A DNA stretch of 49,375 bases, taken from contig NZ_LWSK01000038.1 of NCBI RefSeq assembly GCF_001642955.1, positions 1 through 49,375 on the forward strand. Reading direction: 5' to 3'. Position numbers and translations under genes: made by a program. The notes beneath the pieces are model-generated. The model did no database searches. It was not told the DNA's origin and worked only from the letters and a program-made list of their open reading frames with translations. Origin of the DNA: Rubripirellula obstinata. GTDB taxonomy: Bacteria > Planctomycetota > Planctomycetia > Pirellulales > Pirellulaceae. Shown here piece after piece: positions 8,675 to 16,530 of the stretch (its first letter is position 1; each line of letters starts with the position of its first letter).

Positions 8675-11100
8675 GACTTCACCTTAGCCGCAGCCTTCTT
8701 CACAACTCGGGCAGCACATTTTTTGTAGTCAGGCTGTTTTGAGATCGGACAATGTTCGTCCAAAGTGACGTCATTGATCAGCTTGGTTTCGTCAAAGAAG
8801 GGAACAAAGATCGAACCGCGCGGTGGACGTCCGCGACCGTCAATCCAAACGGGCAATTCACAAGAGCCACGGCGAGATTCAACGATGACCACTTCGCCCT
8901 GACGGATGTTCGCGGCCCTCGCATCTTCCATGTGCATTTCGACGTAACCAGTCGGCATCGCTCGATTGAGTGGTTCCAAGCGCCGCGTCATGGTGCCAGT
9001 GTGCCAATGCTCCAGCACTCGGCCCGTACATAGCCACATCGGATATTCATCGTCGGGAATTTCCGGTGGTGGTTCGTATTCGTGGAACCAAATCTGAGCT
9101 CGACCATCTTTGCTGGACGAGTGGTAGAAATCAAACTCTTCACCTTCCGCAACAAACGGATCGTCAAACCCTGAAAAACGAAAACGGGTTTCTCGCCATG
9201 AACCGTCTTCTTGTTCGACCACTGGCCAACGCAATCCGCGGGCTTTGACGTATTCATCATACGGAGCCAGATTCTTGTGCTTCATCGTTGTGAACTGTCG
9301 GTACTCTTCGAACAAATGTTTGTCGACATTGGTGTCGTAGTAGTTATCGAAGTTCCAAATTGGAATTTCCTTGCCCGCATCATCCTTGACCGCAAAGATA
9401 AATTCGCCGTCCTTGTCCTTCATTCCCTCGTAACCCATCTCGAACAACTTGTGCGCGATCGCGATCGTCATCCACGTGTCGTCACGAGCCTCGCCGGGTG
9501 GATCGACCATCTTGAACCATTGCTGCGTCCGACGTTCGCTGTTGCCATAGACACCGTTTTTTTCAACCCACATTGCGGCCGGCAAAATCAAATCGGCCAA
9601 TTCGGTGGTCGCCGTTGGATACACCTCGCTAACAATTAAGAACTTGTCATCAAGCGGTTCCTTGTCGTTGAACAGTTTGTTTAGGTTTGGCAGTGTTTGC
9701 CCGGGGTTGGTCACTTGAACAAACATCGTCGTGATGTCACCACCATCCGATGTTGGCTTGGTGAACTGATCAAACATTTTCACCGTGTGATATCCAGGCA
9801 CCGCGTTCACGCTGCCTTCGCGGACGTTCCAGAATTCTTCTGATTGCTTGCGGTGTTCTGGCTTGGCGACGATTCGACCACCGGGCAACGCGTGCGCCAA
9901 AGTGCCGACTTCGCGAACGGTACCGCATGCCGACGGTTGACCGGTCAAGCTGGTCGGCGCATCACCTGGTTTCCCAAAGTGACCTGACAACAAGTGGACG
10001 CCGTGGACCAGCGTGTTAACAGCCGTGCCCATCGTGTGCTGGTTCATTCCCATGCACCACAACGACGTGATGCGAATGTCAGGATTGGCGAACAGATCGG
10101 CCAGCATGCGAAGATCGTCTACCGAAATTCCGGAAAGCTCTTCTACGTGTTCCGGTGTGTACTTGGCGATTCGTTTTCGGAATTCATCTTCGCTAATCGC
10201 TTCACCAAACAAAGACTTGCCGCTTTCGGGATGAGCACGAAAGTTGCAATGCTGTTCGACGAACGATCGATCGTAATTGCCGTTTTCGATCAGCAAGTGC
10301 ATGATCCCCAACGCGATCGGAACGTCGCCGTGAGGTTTCATTTCCAGATAAACATTCGCAGCGTCGGTGGTTCGTGTTCGACGCGTTCCAATGTCGATCA
10401 AGCGAACATTTTCGCCACGCGATCGACGATCGGTCACACGAGAAAACAAAACTGGGTGCATTTCCGCTGGATTGTTGCCCCAAGTAATGACCACATCGCA
10501 CTCGTCCAAATCGTCGTAACACCCGGCCGGTTCATCGACGCCGTAGGTCCCCAAGAATCCGGTCACCGCGGATGCCATGCACAAGCGAGCGTTGGGGTCG
10601 ATATGGTTGTTGCCCAGCCCGCCCTTCATGAATTTCTGAGCCGCGTAGCCTTCAGGAATCGTCCATTGACCGCTGCCATAAATCGCAAACGTTTCCGGCG
10701 AATCGTAGATCCGCTTGGCAACGATCTCGATCGCTTCGTCCCATTCAATTTCCGTTAACTTGCCATCTTTGCGAAGCAAAGGTTTGGTCAGGCGATCTTT
10801 GCCGTAAAGAATTCCGCCGACGTGATAACCTTTGACGCACAGAAGGCCTTTGTTGACGTCCGCCGCCTTGTCGCCCGCGATTGCGACGACGCGACCATCC
10901 TCGACACCGACTTGGACATGGCAACCCGTACCGCAAAACCGGCATGGTGCTTTGTTCCAGGACAGCCCATCACCATCGGGCAAATCAGCGACACCTTGAT
11001 CGGCGTAAACGACGGGAAGCGACGCATTGCTCGCGACCATCGAACTGGCCGCTGCCATCGCGGTGGACTTCAAAAAAGTTCGACGCTTAGAGTCCATCAT
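8671..11100 (-). CDS. napA: Periplasmic nitrate reductase catalytic subunit
   Basis: 809 aa, a usual NapA length. The N-terminus MMDSKRRTFLKSTAMAAA is a Tat signal, so the folded protein is exported with its cofactor. Cys53, Cys56, Cys60 and Cys88 (CRFCGTGC...GLLCVKG) bind one [4Fe-4S] cluster, followed by the conserved Lys90. Cys174 (ARLCMASAV) is the predicted molybdenum ligand of the bis-MGD cofactor. The C-terminal cofactor-binding domain has VLEHWHTGTMTRR. It reduces nitrate to nitrite in the periplasm. It overlaps napD upstream and napB downstream by ATGA. Assimilatory and formate-dehydrogenase relatives are excluded by the napD/napB neighbours and the double-Arg signal. Confidence 0.95.
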   Translation of the reverse strand: MMDSKRRTFLKSTAMAAASSMVASNASLPVVYADQGVADLPDGDGLSWNKAPCRFCGTGCHVQVGVEDGRVVAIAGDKAADVNKGLLCVKGYHVGGILYGKDRLTKPLLRKDGKLTEIEWDEAIEIVAKRIYDSPETFAIYGSGQWTIPEGYAAQKFMKGGLGNNHIDPNARLCMASAVTGFLGTYGVDEPAGCYDDLDECDVVITWGNNPAEMHPVLFSRVTDRRSRGENVRLIDIGTRRTRTTDAANVYLEMKPHGDVPIALGIMHLLIENGNYDRSFVEQHCNFRAHPESGKSLFGEAISEDEFRKRIAKYTPEHVEELSGISVDDLRMLADLFANPDIRITSLWCMGMNQHTMGTAVNTLVHGVHLLSGHFGKPGDAPTSLTGQPSACGTVREVGTLAHALPGGRIVAKPEHRKQSEEFWNVREGSVNAVPGYHTVKMFDQFTKPTSDGGDITTMFVQVTNPGQTLPNLNKLFNDKEPLDDKFLIVSEVYPTATTELADLILPAAMWVEKNGVYGNSERRTQQWFKMVDPPGEARDDTWMTIAIAHKLFEMGYEGMKDKDGEFIFAVKDDAGKEIPIWNFDNYYDTNVDKHLFEEYRQFTTMKHKNLAPYDEYVKARGLRWPVVEQEDGSWRETRFRFSGFDDPFVAEGEEFDFYHSSSKDGRAQIWFHEYEPPPEIPDDEYPMWLCTGRVLEHWHTGTMTRRLEPLNRAMPTGYVEMHMEDARAANIRQGEVVIVESRRGSCELPVWIDGRGRPPRGSIFVPFFDETKLINDVTLDEHCPISKQPDYKKCAARVVKKAAAKVKS

Positions 11101-11462
11101 GATTGATCCCTGGTTCGATCGTTCTTGCCGTTTGTTTTTTCGTCGTCAGGGTTGCTACCTATGGGTAGTTCACCATCGAACGCGACCATGGCGACAGCCA
11201 AGTCGGTAACGCCAGGCAACTGTTGTAACGTGTTCCATATCTGTTGGTCGCGACGTTTCGTTGCTGAATCGATCATGATCGCTAACTTGCTGCCAGCAGC
11301 ATCACCCAATTCAATCTCCGGAATGTCCCCAATCGCCTTGATCGTATCCGAGTGTTCCATCACGGAAGATCGAAAAGTCACGACAAGACCGCTGATTGGC
11401 ACCGAGATACATTCCGAAAAAGAAGTTGTGTTGATCAAAACAGGTGTATCGCTAACCCGCAC
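11097..11462 (-). CDS. napD: NapD chaperone for NapA
   Basis: 121 aa. The core from ISGLVVTFRSSVMEHSDTIK to LQQLPGVTDLAVAMVAFDGE follows the ferredoxin-like NapD pattern (I-S-x-L-V-V near the start, P-G-V...L-V-x-H/F near the end). NapD binds the NapA Tat signal and delays export until the cofactor is in. The first 20 residues are extra compared with usual NapD; an in-frame GTG near 11402 (VPISGLVV) would give the usual length. The C-terminus is a charged tail (PDDEKTNGKNDRTRDQS). It is the first gene of napDABF and divergent from the tetraheme cytochrome gene. Confidence 0.8.
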   Translation of the reverse strand: MRVSDTPVLINTTSFSECISVPISGLVVTFRSSVMEHSDTIKAIGDIPEIELGDAAGSKLAIMIDSATKRRDQQIWNTLQQLPGVTDLAVAMVAFDGELPIGSNPDDEKTNGKNDRTRDQS

Positions 11463-11465
11463 CTG

Positions 11466-11477
11466 AATGTATACATT
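11466..11477. promoter_or_regulatory. Perfect palindrome in the nap divergent region
   Basis: AATGTATACATT is a perfect 12-bp palindrome between the divergent napD and tetraheme cytochrome starts. Its ATGTAT/ATACAT halves are the kind of sequence seen in Rrf2/NsrR-type operators, and a further ATACATT occurs near 11408. No FNR-type TTGAT-N4-ATCAA box is present, only the shorter TTGATCAA near 11433. A role as operator is inference. Confidence 0.35.
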
Positions 11478-11488
11478 AAACGTCGTCA

Positions 11489-12226
11489 GTGAAACCTCTC
11501 TTTGGAACAGAATTCATGCCACGGATCGCTAACCTGATTTTCGCGGGAATCTTGTGCGTGATTGCTTCCATGATTGTCGCAGCCGTCTTGCAATCAGGCT
11601 TTAGAGCGGATTCGCACACCGGGCGTGCCGATGCGTCTCAGTTTATTCAGGAGGGCATCGAGACCCAACGCAATCTTAGGCTTGCAGCGGAGGGAACGGA
11701 GTCTCAAGAAACCCCTTTTCCCGTTATCGTTCGCAAGCCGATTGGGCCGCCGCGAATTGAACTGGCCGGTACCGACCCGCAAGGCCGCACCGGCAGTGTC
11801 GCTTGTTCGACTTGCCACAGCGTCCGTAAGCCGAACCTTGAAAACAAAACTGTTGCAACGCTGGATGAATTTCACCAGGGCATGGAATTCAGCCACGGCA
11901 AAGTCGCGTGCTATGCATGTCACAATCCAAAAGATTCCGACTCGCTACGTTTAGCCGATGGAACATCCGTCGCCTATCAAGATGTGATGACGATGTGTGC
12001 CCAATGCCATAGCAAGCAAGCTGAATCCTTTGCCAATGGGGCTCATGGCGGGATGAACGGACACTGGGATTTGAGTCGCGGCCCGCAGATGAAAAACAAC
12101 TGCATCGATTGCCATGATCCGCATGCACCGAGCTATCCCAAGATGATCGTCGGCTTCAAACCCAAAGACCGCTTTAACGCACCCGTCGAAGATCACCATG
12201 ACGAAAAGTTGGAGGTAAAAAAATGA
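11489..12226 (+). CDS. Tetraheme c-type cytochrome of a putative quinol-Nap electron transfer complex
   Basis: Up to 245 aa. A GTG at 11489 opens the frame; ATG at 11516 (MPRIANLIFAGILCVIAS) is the likelier start because it directly precedes the signal/anchor helix. Four CxxCH motifs are present: CSTCH, CYACH, CAQCH and CIDCH. An additional His-rich tail (VEDHHDEKLE) may supply axial ligands or bind metal. It is the first gene of a three-gene unit with a four-cluster ferredoxin and an NrfD-type membrane protein. This trio is the layout of quinol-oxidising modules such as Act, Qrc and Nrf. I infer that it feeds NapAB, because no napC, napG or napH is seen. The TGA stop lies within the palindromic repeat at 12203-12267. 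Confidence 0.78.
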   Translation: MKPLFGTEFMPRIANLIFAGILCVIASMIVAAVLQSGFRADSHTGRADASQFIQEGIETQRNLRLAAEGTESQETPFPVIVRKPIGPPRIELAGTDPQGRTGSVACSTCHSVRKPNLENKTVATLDEFHQGMEFSHGKVACYACHNPKDSDSLRLADGTSVAYQDVMTMCAQCHSKQAESFANGAHGGMNGHWDLSRGPQMKNNCIDCHDPHAPSYPKMIVGFKPKDRFNAPVEDHHDEKLEVKK

Positions 12227-12267
12227 GGAACAACCTGGCCCTGAAAGTTTACTACCTCCGATCTTTC
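12203..12267. repeat. Palindromic repeat (GGAGGTAGAAA-type), copy 2
   Basis: Left arm GAAAAGTTGGAGGTAAAAA (12203-12221), right arm TTTACTACCTCCGATCTTTC (12248-12267), followed by TACCAAAACCTCCGC. Copy 1 is followed by the similar TACCAAAAACTCGC. The last codons and stop of the tetraheme cytochrome lie in the left arm. The element fills the gap before the ferredoxin gene. Confidence 0.8.
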
Positions 12268-12296
12268 TACCAAAACCTCCGCGAGAGTCGCCCTAC

Positions 12297-13223
12297 ATGA
12301 CCAACCATCCCTCGCTACCGATCATCGAAAACTTTTCGCGACGAGCGGCTGTCAAAGGAGCCTTTGCCACGCTTGGCGCTGGTGCATTCGTCGCGGCAAT
12401 CTCGCCACTCCGACAAGCCGCCAAGAACACGACGGCGGCGGAGTTCATGCAGCAGCATTACACCGAGCTATCGCCCGAGCAAAAGGACGAAGTGATCGCC
12501 CGTCTGGAAGCAGAAACGAAAGAGAAATACGGTGCCGATGTAACGATCGGTGACGACCGCCCGATCCCAGGCACAAAGTTTGTCTATGCGATTAATTTAA
12601 GCGTTTGCAACGGTAACGGTAAATGCGTGGAAGCCTGCCACCAGGAAAACAATCACGACCGCGCGACGAATCAGTCCTACATTCGTGTTTTGGAAATGCC
12701 CAAAGGTACGATGGATATGGAACAAGGTTCCACGACCTATTCAGGCGTGGTGCCCAAGGACGACAAATTCTATTTACCCGTTCAATGCCAACAGTGCGAC
12801 GAACCACCATGCGTTGACGTTTGCCCGGTCAAAGCGACTTGGAAAGAAGAAGATGGCATCGTGGTCGTTGATTACAACTGGTGCATCGGATGCCGATACT
12901 GCGAAGCTGCGTGTCCGTATCACGCGCGGCGTTTCAATTGGAAGGAACCAGAAGTTCCAGCCAAAGAAGTGAATCCCGACCAGAGCTATCTGAGTAATCG
13001 GATTCGTCCGGTCGGCGTTGTTGAAAAGTGTACGTACTGCCTGCATCGAACTCGTCGCGGAAAACTGCCCGCATGCTTGGAAGCCTGTCCAACCGGTGCT
13101 CGCGTCTTCGGCAATATCCTGGACAAGGATTCCAACATTCGTTGGATCCTGCAAAACAAACGTGTCTATATCCTCAAAGAAGAACTCGGGACCAAGCCAG
13201 CGTTTTTCTATTACTTCGATTAA
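12297..13223 (+). CDS. Tat-exported four-cluster ferredoxin (NrfC/HybA/ActB-like)
   Basis: 308 aa. The N-terminus ENFSRRAAVKGAFATLGAGA is a Tat signal. Cys motifs occur in four groups: SVCNGNGKCVEACHQEN, CQQCDEPPCVDVCPVKA, CIGCRYCEAACPYHARR and CTYCLHRTRRGKLPACLEACP. In the first group the usual second Cys (C-x2-C) is Asn/Gly, so that site may hold a [3Fe-4S] or an unusual cluster. The protein should sit on the periplasmic face and carry electrons between the NrfD-like membrane subunit and the multiheme cytochrome. It is the second gene of the trio, separated from its neighbours by repeats of about 70 and 190 bp. Confidence 0.85.
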   Translation: MTNHPSLPIIENFSRRAAVKGAFATLGAGAFVAAISPLRQAAKNTTAAEFMQQHYTELSPEQKDEVIARLEAETKEKYGADVTIGDDRPIPGTKFVYAINLSVCNGNGKCVEACHQENNHDRATNQSYIRVLEMPKGTMDMEQGSTTYSGVVPKDDKFYLPVQCQQCDEPPCVDVCPVKATWKEEDGIVVVDYNWCIGCRYCEAACPYHARRFNWKEPEVPAKEVNPDQSYLSNRIRPVGVVEKCTYCLHRTRRGKLPACLEACPTGARVFGNILDKDSNIRWILQNKRVYILKEELGTKPAFFYYFD

Positions 13224-13234
13224 GGGAGAGGAAG

Positions 13235-13397
13235 TTGACGCAGAGACGCTAGAGGCGGAAAGACGCAGAGGAGAAGAGCGACTGGAGCAACGCAGAGATG
13301 CCTGCCTAAGCTAGTGTCTTTTCTTTGCGATGATACCGCCCCACAACCTCTGCGTCTCCGCGTCTCCCCGCCTTTGCGTTAAATCATTCTGCGTCAA
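13235..13397. repeat. CTCTGCGTCTCC-type inverted repeat
   Basis: TTGACGCAGAGACGC at 13235 through AGACGCAGAGG near 13271 pairs with 13347-13397 (CCTCTGCGTCTCCGCGTCTC...GCGTCAA). The inner part is diverged. The words match a repeat type seen between genes in many bacteria. It occupies nearly the whole gap between the ferredoxin and NrfD-like genes. Confidence 0.7.
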
Positions 13398-13415
13398 ATA
13401 CTCCTGAAAACAACC

Positions 13416-14678
13416 ATGAGCAGCATTCCAGCATCGCCGATCGAAAACGAAACGCACATCACCAGCTATCCGAAATTCATCGGGCGTTCGCTGTGGCTTG
13501 CCACCGAAGGGTCGTTCGCGTTTTATGCGTGGATGACAGCCTTGACCGCAGTGTTCTTGGTCGGTGCAAATGCGTGGGCGAACCAAGTTGCCGGCGGAAT
13601 GATCGGCACCAACATGACCGACCAGGTTTCTTGGGGACTGTACATCGCGAACTTCACGTTCATGGTTGGCCTAGCCGCCGGTGGAGTCATGATGGTGATC
13701 CCGGCTTACTTGTATCACGATCGCAAGATGCATGACGTCGTCATCATTGGTGAACTGTTAGCGATCGCCGCAATCGCGATGTGTTTGATGTTCGTGATGG
13801 CTGACCTAGGCCGCCCTGATCGGTTTTGGCACATGGTGCCGGGCATCGGAAAGTTTAATTGGCCGATTTCGATGCTGACCTGGGACGTGATCGTCCTGAA
13901 TGGTTACCTGCTGATCAACATGCATATTTGCGGCTACCTGCTCTACATGAGATTCCTTGGTCGCAAGCCCAACCCAGTCTGGTACGTGCCGTTTGTCATG
14001 CTGTCGATTGTTTGGGCGATCTCAATTCACACCGTGACAGCGTTCTTGTATTGTGGCCTTGGTGGACGACCGTTTTGGAACACTGCCCTGCTTGCGCCGC
14101 GTTTCTTAGCGTCCGCGTTTGTTTCCGGCCCAGCGTTCATCATCGTTGCGATGATCTTTATTAAGAAACTGACAGGAGTTGGTGGACTTGATCAGCCGAT
14201 CGGGACGCTAACGAAGATCATTCGCGTAACAATCCTGATCAACTTACTAATGGTTGCATCTGAGCTTTTCACCGAATTTTACACCGGCGGTTCTCATGTC
14301 AGTGCAGCGAAGTATCTGTTCTTTGGTTTGCATGGAAAGACCGCGCTGGTGCCGTGGACTTGGACCGCGATCGCGATGAATTTGATCGCGGCGTTATTGT
14401 TTCTATGGCCAGGCGTGTTGATGTTTAAGTGGAGACCCGTATTGGTCACCGCTTGTGTGATGGCGTTCGTCGGAGCATGGATCGAAAAGGGCATGGGCCT
14501 GATTGTGCCGGGGTTTATCCCCAGCACGTTGCACGAGATTGTCGAATACGTGCCTAGCCAATTGGAATGGAAAGTCACGGTCGGAATCTGGGCATTCGGC
14601 CTGATGATTTTTACCATCGCAATCAAAACGGCCTTGCCAACGTTGAAACGCACGGACTTTATCGACAACCAGGACTGA
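13416..14678 (+). CDS. NrfD/PsrC-type integral membrane subunit
   Basis: 420 aa with about 10 membrane helices. The family pattern is visible: WGLYIANFTFMVGLAAGGVM, DLGRPDRFWHMV, FNWPISMLTWDVIVLNGYL and IHTVTAFLYCGLGGRPFW. NrfD-type subunits bind menaquinol and pass electrons to a partner ferredoxin; some conserve energy. It is the third gene of the cytochrome-ferredoxin-NrfD trio divergent from napDABF, and therefore the likely quinol oxidation site of a respiratory nitrate chain. The length and helix number fit the longer ActC/DsrP/HmeB branch rather than the 8-helix NrfD. It converges with the AztD-like gene. Confidence 0.88.
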   Translation: MSSIPASPIENETHITSYPKFIGRSLWLATEGSFAFYAWMTALTAVFLVGANAWANQVAGGMIGTNMTDQVSWGLYIANFTFMVGLAAGGVMMVIPAYLYHDRKMHDVVIIGELLAIAAIAMCLMFVMADLGRPDRFWHMVPGIGKFNWPISMLTWDVIVLNGYLLINMHICGYLLYMRFLGRKPNPVWYVPFVMLSIVWAISIHTVTAFLYCGLGGRPFWNTALLAPRFLASAFVSGPAFIIVAMIFIKKLTGVGGLDQPIGTLTKIIRVTILINLLMVASELFTEFYTGGSHVSAAKYLFFGLHGKTALVPWTWTAIAMNLIAALLFLWPGVLMFKWRPVLVTACVMAFVGAWIEKGMGLIVPGFIPSTLHEIVEYVPSQLEWKVTVGIWAFGLMIFTIAIKTALPTLKRTDFIDNQD

Positions 14679-14703
14679 TGATCCGTTTCGATATCAAGAC
14701 GTA

Positions 14704-14723
14704 GAACGGAATCCATCCCGTTC
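14704..14723. terminator. Small hairpin between convergent genes
   Basis: GAACGG and CCGTTC pair around an 8-base loop in the 54-bp gap between the convergent NrfD-like and AztD-like genes. There is no strong T-run on either strand, so a bidirectional terminator role is only suggested by position. Confidence 0.35.
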
Positions 14724-14732
14724 AATCTTGCC

Positions 14733-16073
14733 TTATCCACCGATCGCCAACAGTCGCGTTGGTGTTCCGCTTATCGACAATTTCGCTTGCACTGAAAAGT
14801 CCGCCAGCGACACAATCCAGATGCTTTGGTCACCTGGATTGGTAATCGCGATCCGGCGTCCGTCGGGTAGCAAAACCGCGTCATGATGACCCGCGTGAGG
14901 TCTAATGTCATTGCGTCCGACCGCAATGGTGGTTTTGATAACGGCGTCAGAAAAATCGCCATCGCGATTGGGATCCAAGGCGACCACGATCAACTCGTCG
15001 GTTTCCGGCTTCTCTTTGGATTCAGCAAACATGCAAGCCAGCGGGCCGTGGGATCTCGTCTGCATCGGGATCGGAGACATCACTGATTGGCCTTCGGGCA
15101 GATCCAGGCTGACTTCGATCAGAGCAGGAATCTGATCGGCCGCATTCAATACGCAAAGCTTCGCTTGATCGCCTTTGCCCGACGTAAAGATCACATGACT
15201 TTTCAGATTTGCAAACGCTCCTGTGCGAAGCGGCTTGTCATCGGCGTCTTTTCCAAGCGAAAGATGGTTAACGGTTACCGTTTCTGAATTCGCAGACATT
15301 TCACGATCGGCTTCCACCCAACACACACCCTCCGACGGAGCAAAAAATGCTTTGCCGCTGTTGATCGTTGCCCCATGCAGGCCGCCAGTCGGACAAGCAA
15401 TCGTGTATCGCTGTCCCGAATTTTCACCCAAGCCGATGACGTCGATTCGCCCAGCGTTCTCGCCGACCGGTGCGATCCAGGTCGCATAGGCGACTCGGTC
15501 TTCTTCCACCGCCAACGTAATGTGACCGCTACCGCCATCGAAGAACGCTGCAGCCTGCTCAGCCGTTTTCGCTTGGCGAATCGAATCGGCGGATGCAATC
15601 GTGAATCCGTTGTTCTTGTCGATGGCTAGCACGAACGATTTTCCGTAGCGGTAGACGTGCGCGGGATTGCCTTGCGTTTCATCGATGATCTGCTGAGCGA
15701 CCGACGGAGCCTCATTGAACTTCCAATGCGAGTGGTCGCCATGTGGTTCTTCGATTGCACCGCTTTCGATCGCGACCCAACCACTGCCGAATGTTCCTTC
15801 GTTATTGTCGTGAACGCCGACGATGATCAAACCGTCGTCGTGTCTCATTTGGACCAACGATTGTTCATCCGGATCCAGTTCTGGAAACTGATCGATGGTT
15901 GCCGGGGCCAAGTGAAAGCCTTCTGCGTTCTTCTTTAGATCGCCCCATTGAAGGCTGGCACTGGAATCGTCCTGCCAAAAAAGACGGGCTAAGGTTCTGC
16001 CTTGCGCCTCGGCGCTGGTCGCGGTGAAAAGTGCCCCAAACCAAAGGGACAACGTGACTACGGTTTTGAACAT
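14733..16073 (-). CDS. Secreted beta-propeller-like protein, AztD-like metallochaperone candidate
   Basis: 446 aa. The signal peptide ends near TSAEAQG (residue 24). The rest is beta-rich without helical domains, as in a seven-bladed propeller. Segments recall zinc metallochaperone AztD and its actinobacterial relatives: EEPHGDHSHW (His111, His114, His116), GNPAHVYRYGKSF, a Cys before GGLHGATINSGKAFFAPSEG, and RPHAGHHDAVLLPDGRRIAITN near the C-terminus. AztD carries zinc in the periplasm to an ABC-importer binding protein; no such importer is in this window. It is the last gene of a minus-strand run with a TTR-like lipoprotein and a DUF1559 protein. Assignment rests on motif resemblance only; a generic lactonase-like propeller is the alternative. 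Confidence 0.55.
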   Translation of the reverse strand: MFKTVVTLSLWFGALFTATSAEAQGRTLARLFWQDDSSASLQWGDLKKNAEGFHLAPATIDQFPELDPDEQSLVQMRHDDGLIIVGVHDNNEGTFGSGWVAIESGAIEEPHGDHSHWKFNEAPSVAQQIIDETQGNPAHVYRYGKSFVLAIDKNNGFTIASADSIRQAKTAEQAAAFFDGGSGHITLAVEEDRVAYATWIAPVGENAGRIDVIGLGENSGQRYTIACPTGGLHGATINSGKAFFAPSEGVCWVEADREMSANSETVTVNHLSLGKDADDKPLRTGAFANLKSHVIFTSGKGDQAKLCVLNAADQIPALIEVSLDLPEGQSVMSPIPMQTRSHGPLACMFAESKEKPETDELIVVALDPNRDGDFSDAVIKTTIAVGRNDIRPHAGHHDAVLLPDGRRIAITNPGDQSIWIVSLADFSVQAKLSISGTPTRLLAIGG

Positions 16074-16101
16074 GATTAAATCTTTTGTTGAATTTTTGAG
16101 A

Positions 16102-16530
16102 CTAAAGTGGCTTCACGGAGCCCGATGGAAGCTCGATTTCTTGAACGAGCTGGCTGCTAAACGGCGGCAGTTCCAACTTGGTTCTGCTGCGTTTGATGAC
16201 ACGCGAATCTAAGATCCATCCACCGTCGCTGACCGATTCCAGAGTCACGAAATACGGACTTGGTTCCGGTGACGGCAGGTCGCGAAAAACAGCTTGGCCG
16301 TTGTCATCGGTGATTGCTTGCGATAACACTGGTCCATTGCGATCGCCGTGCAAACCAACTCGAACGTCGGCAAGCGGTCTTCCCTGATAGCGAATGACGA
16401 CCCTTTCGGATTCGACGTCGCTTTCTTCAGGGATCGGTTCACAACCTGCGATCAAGCAGGGCAACAAAATTCCGATTGCCGCGACCATCATTCCATGGCT
16501 GGCTTTGCGAATGTGCGGTTGGAAGATCAT
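16102..16530 (-). CDS. Small transthyretin/carboxypeptidase-regulatory-like lipoprotein
   Basis: 142 aa with a lipoprotein signal (PCLIAGCEP). The body is one beta-sandwich domain of the carboxypeptidase-regulatory type: VVIRYQGRPLADVRVGLHGD, then DDNGQAVFRDLP. In planctomycetes such lipoproteins often lie beside DUF1559 genes, and here the start overlaps the DUF1559 stop (16527-16530). The function is unknown; it is a probable envelope adhesion or assembly partner. A functional analogue sits at 30536. Confidence 0.75.
   Translation of the reverse strand: MIFQPHIRKASHGMMVAAIGILLPCLIAGCEPIPEESDVESERVVIRYQGRPLADVRVGLHGDRNGPVLSQAITDDNGQAVFRDLPSPEPSPYFVTLESVSDGGWILDSRVIKRSRTKLELPPFSSQLVQEIELPSGSVKPL

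Noticed and set aside
9994-10758. 254-aa plus-strand ORF opposite napA
   Set aside because: Antisense shadow of napA; the real gene has full catalytic motifs.
11403-11462. FNR/NNR site upstream of nap
   Set aside because: Only TTGATCAA is present; the spaced TTGAT-N4-ATCAA consensus is missing.
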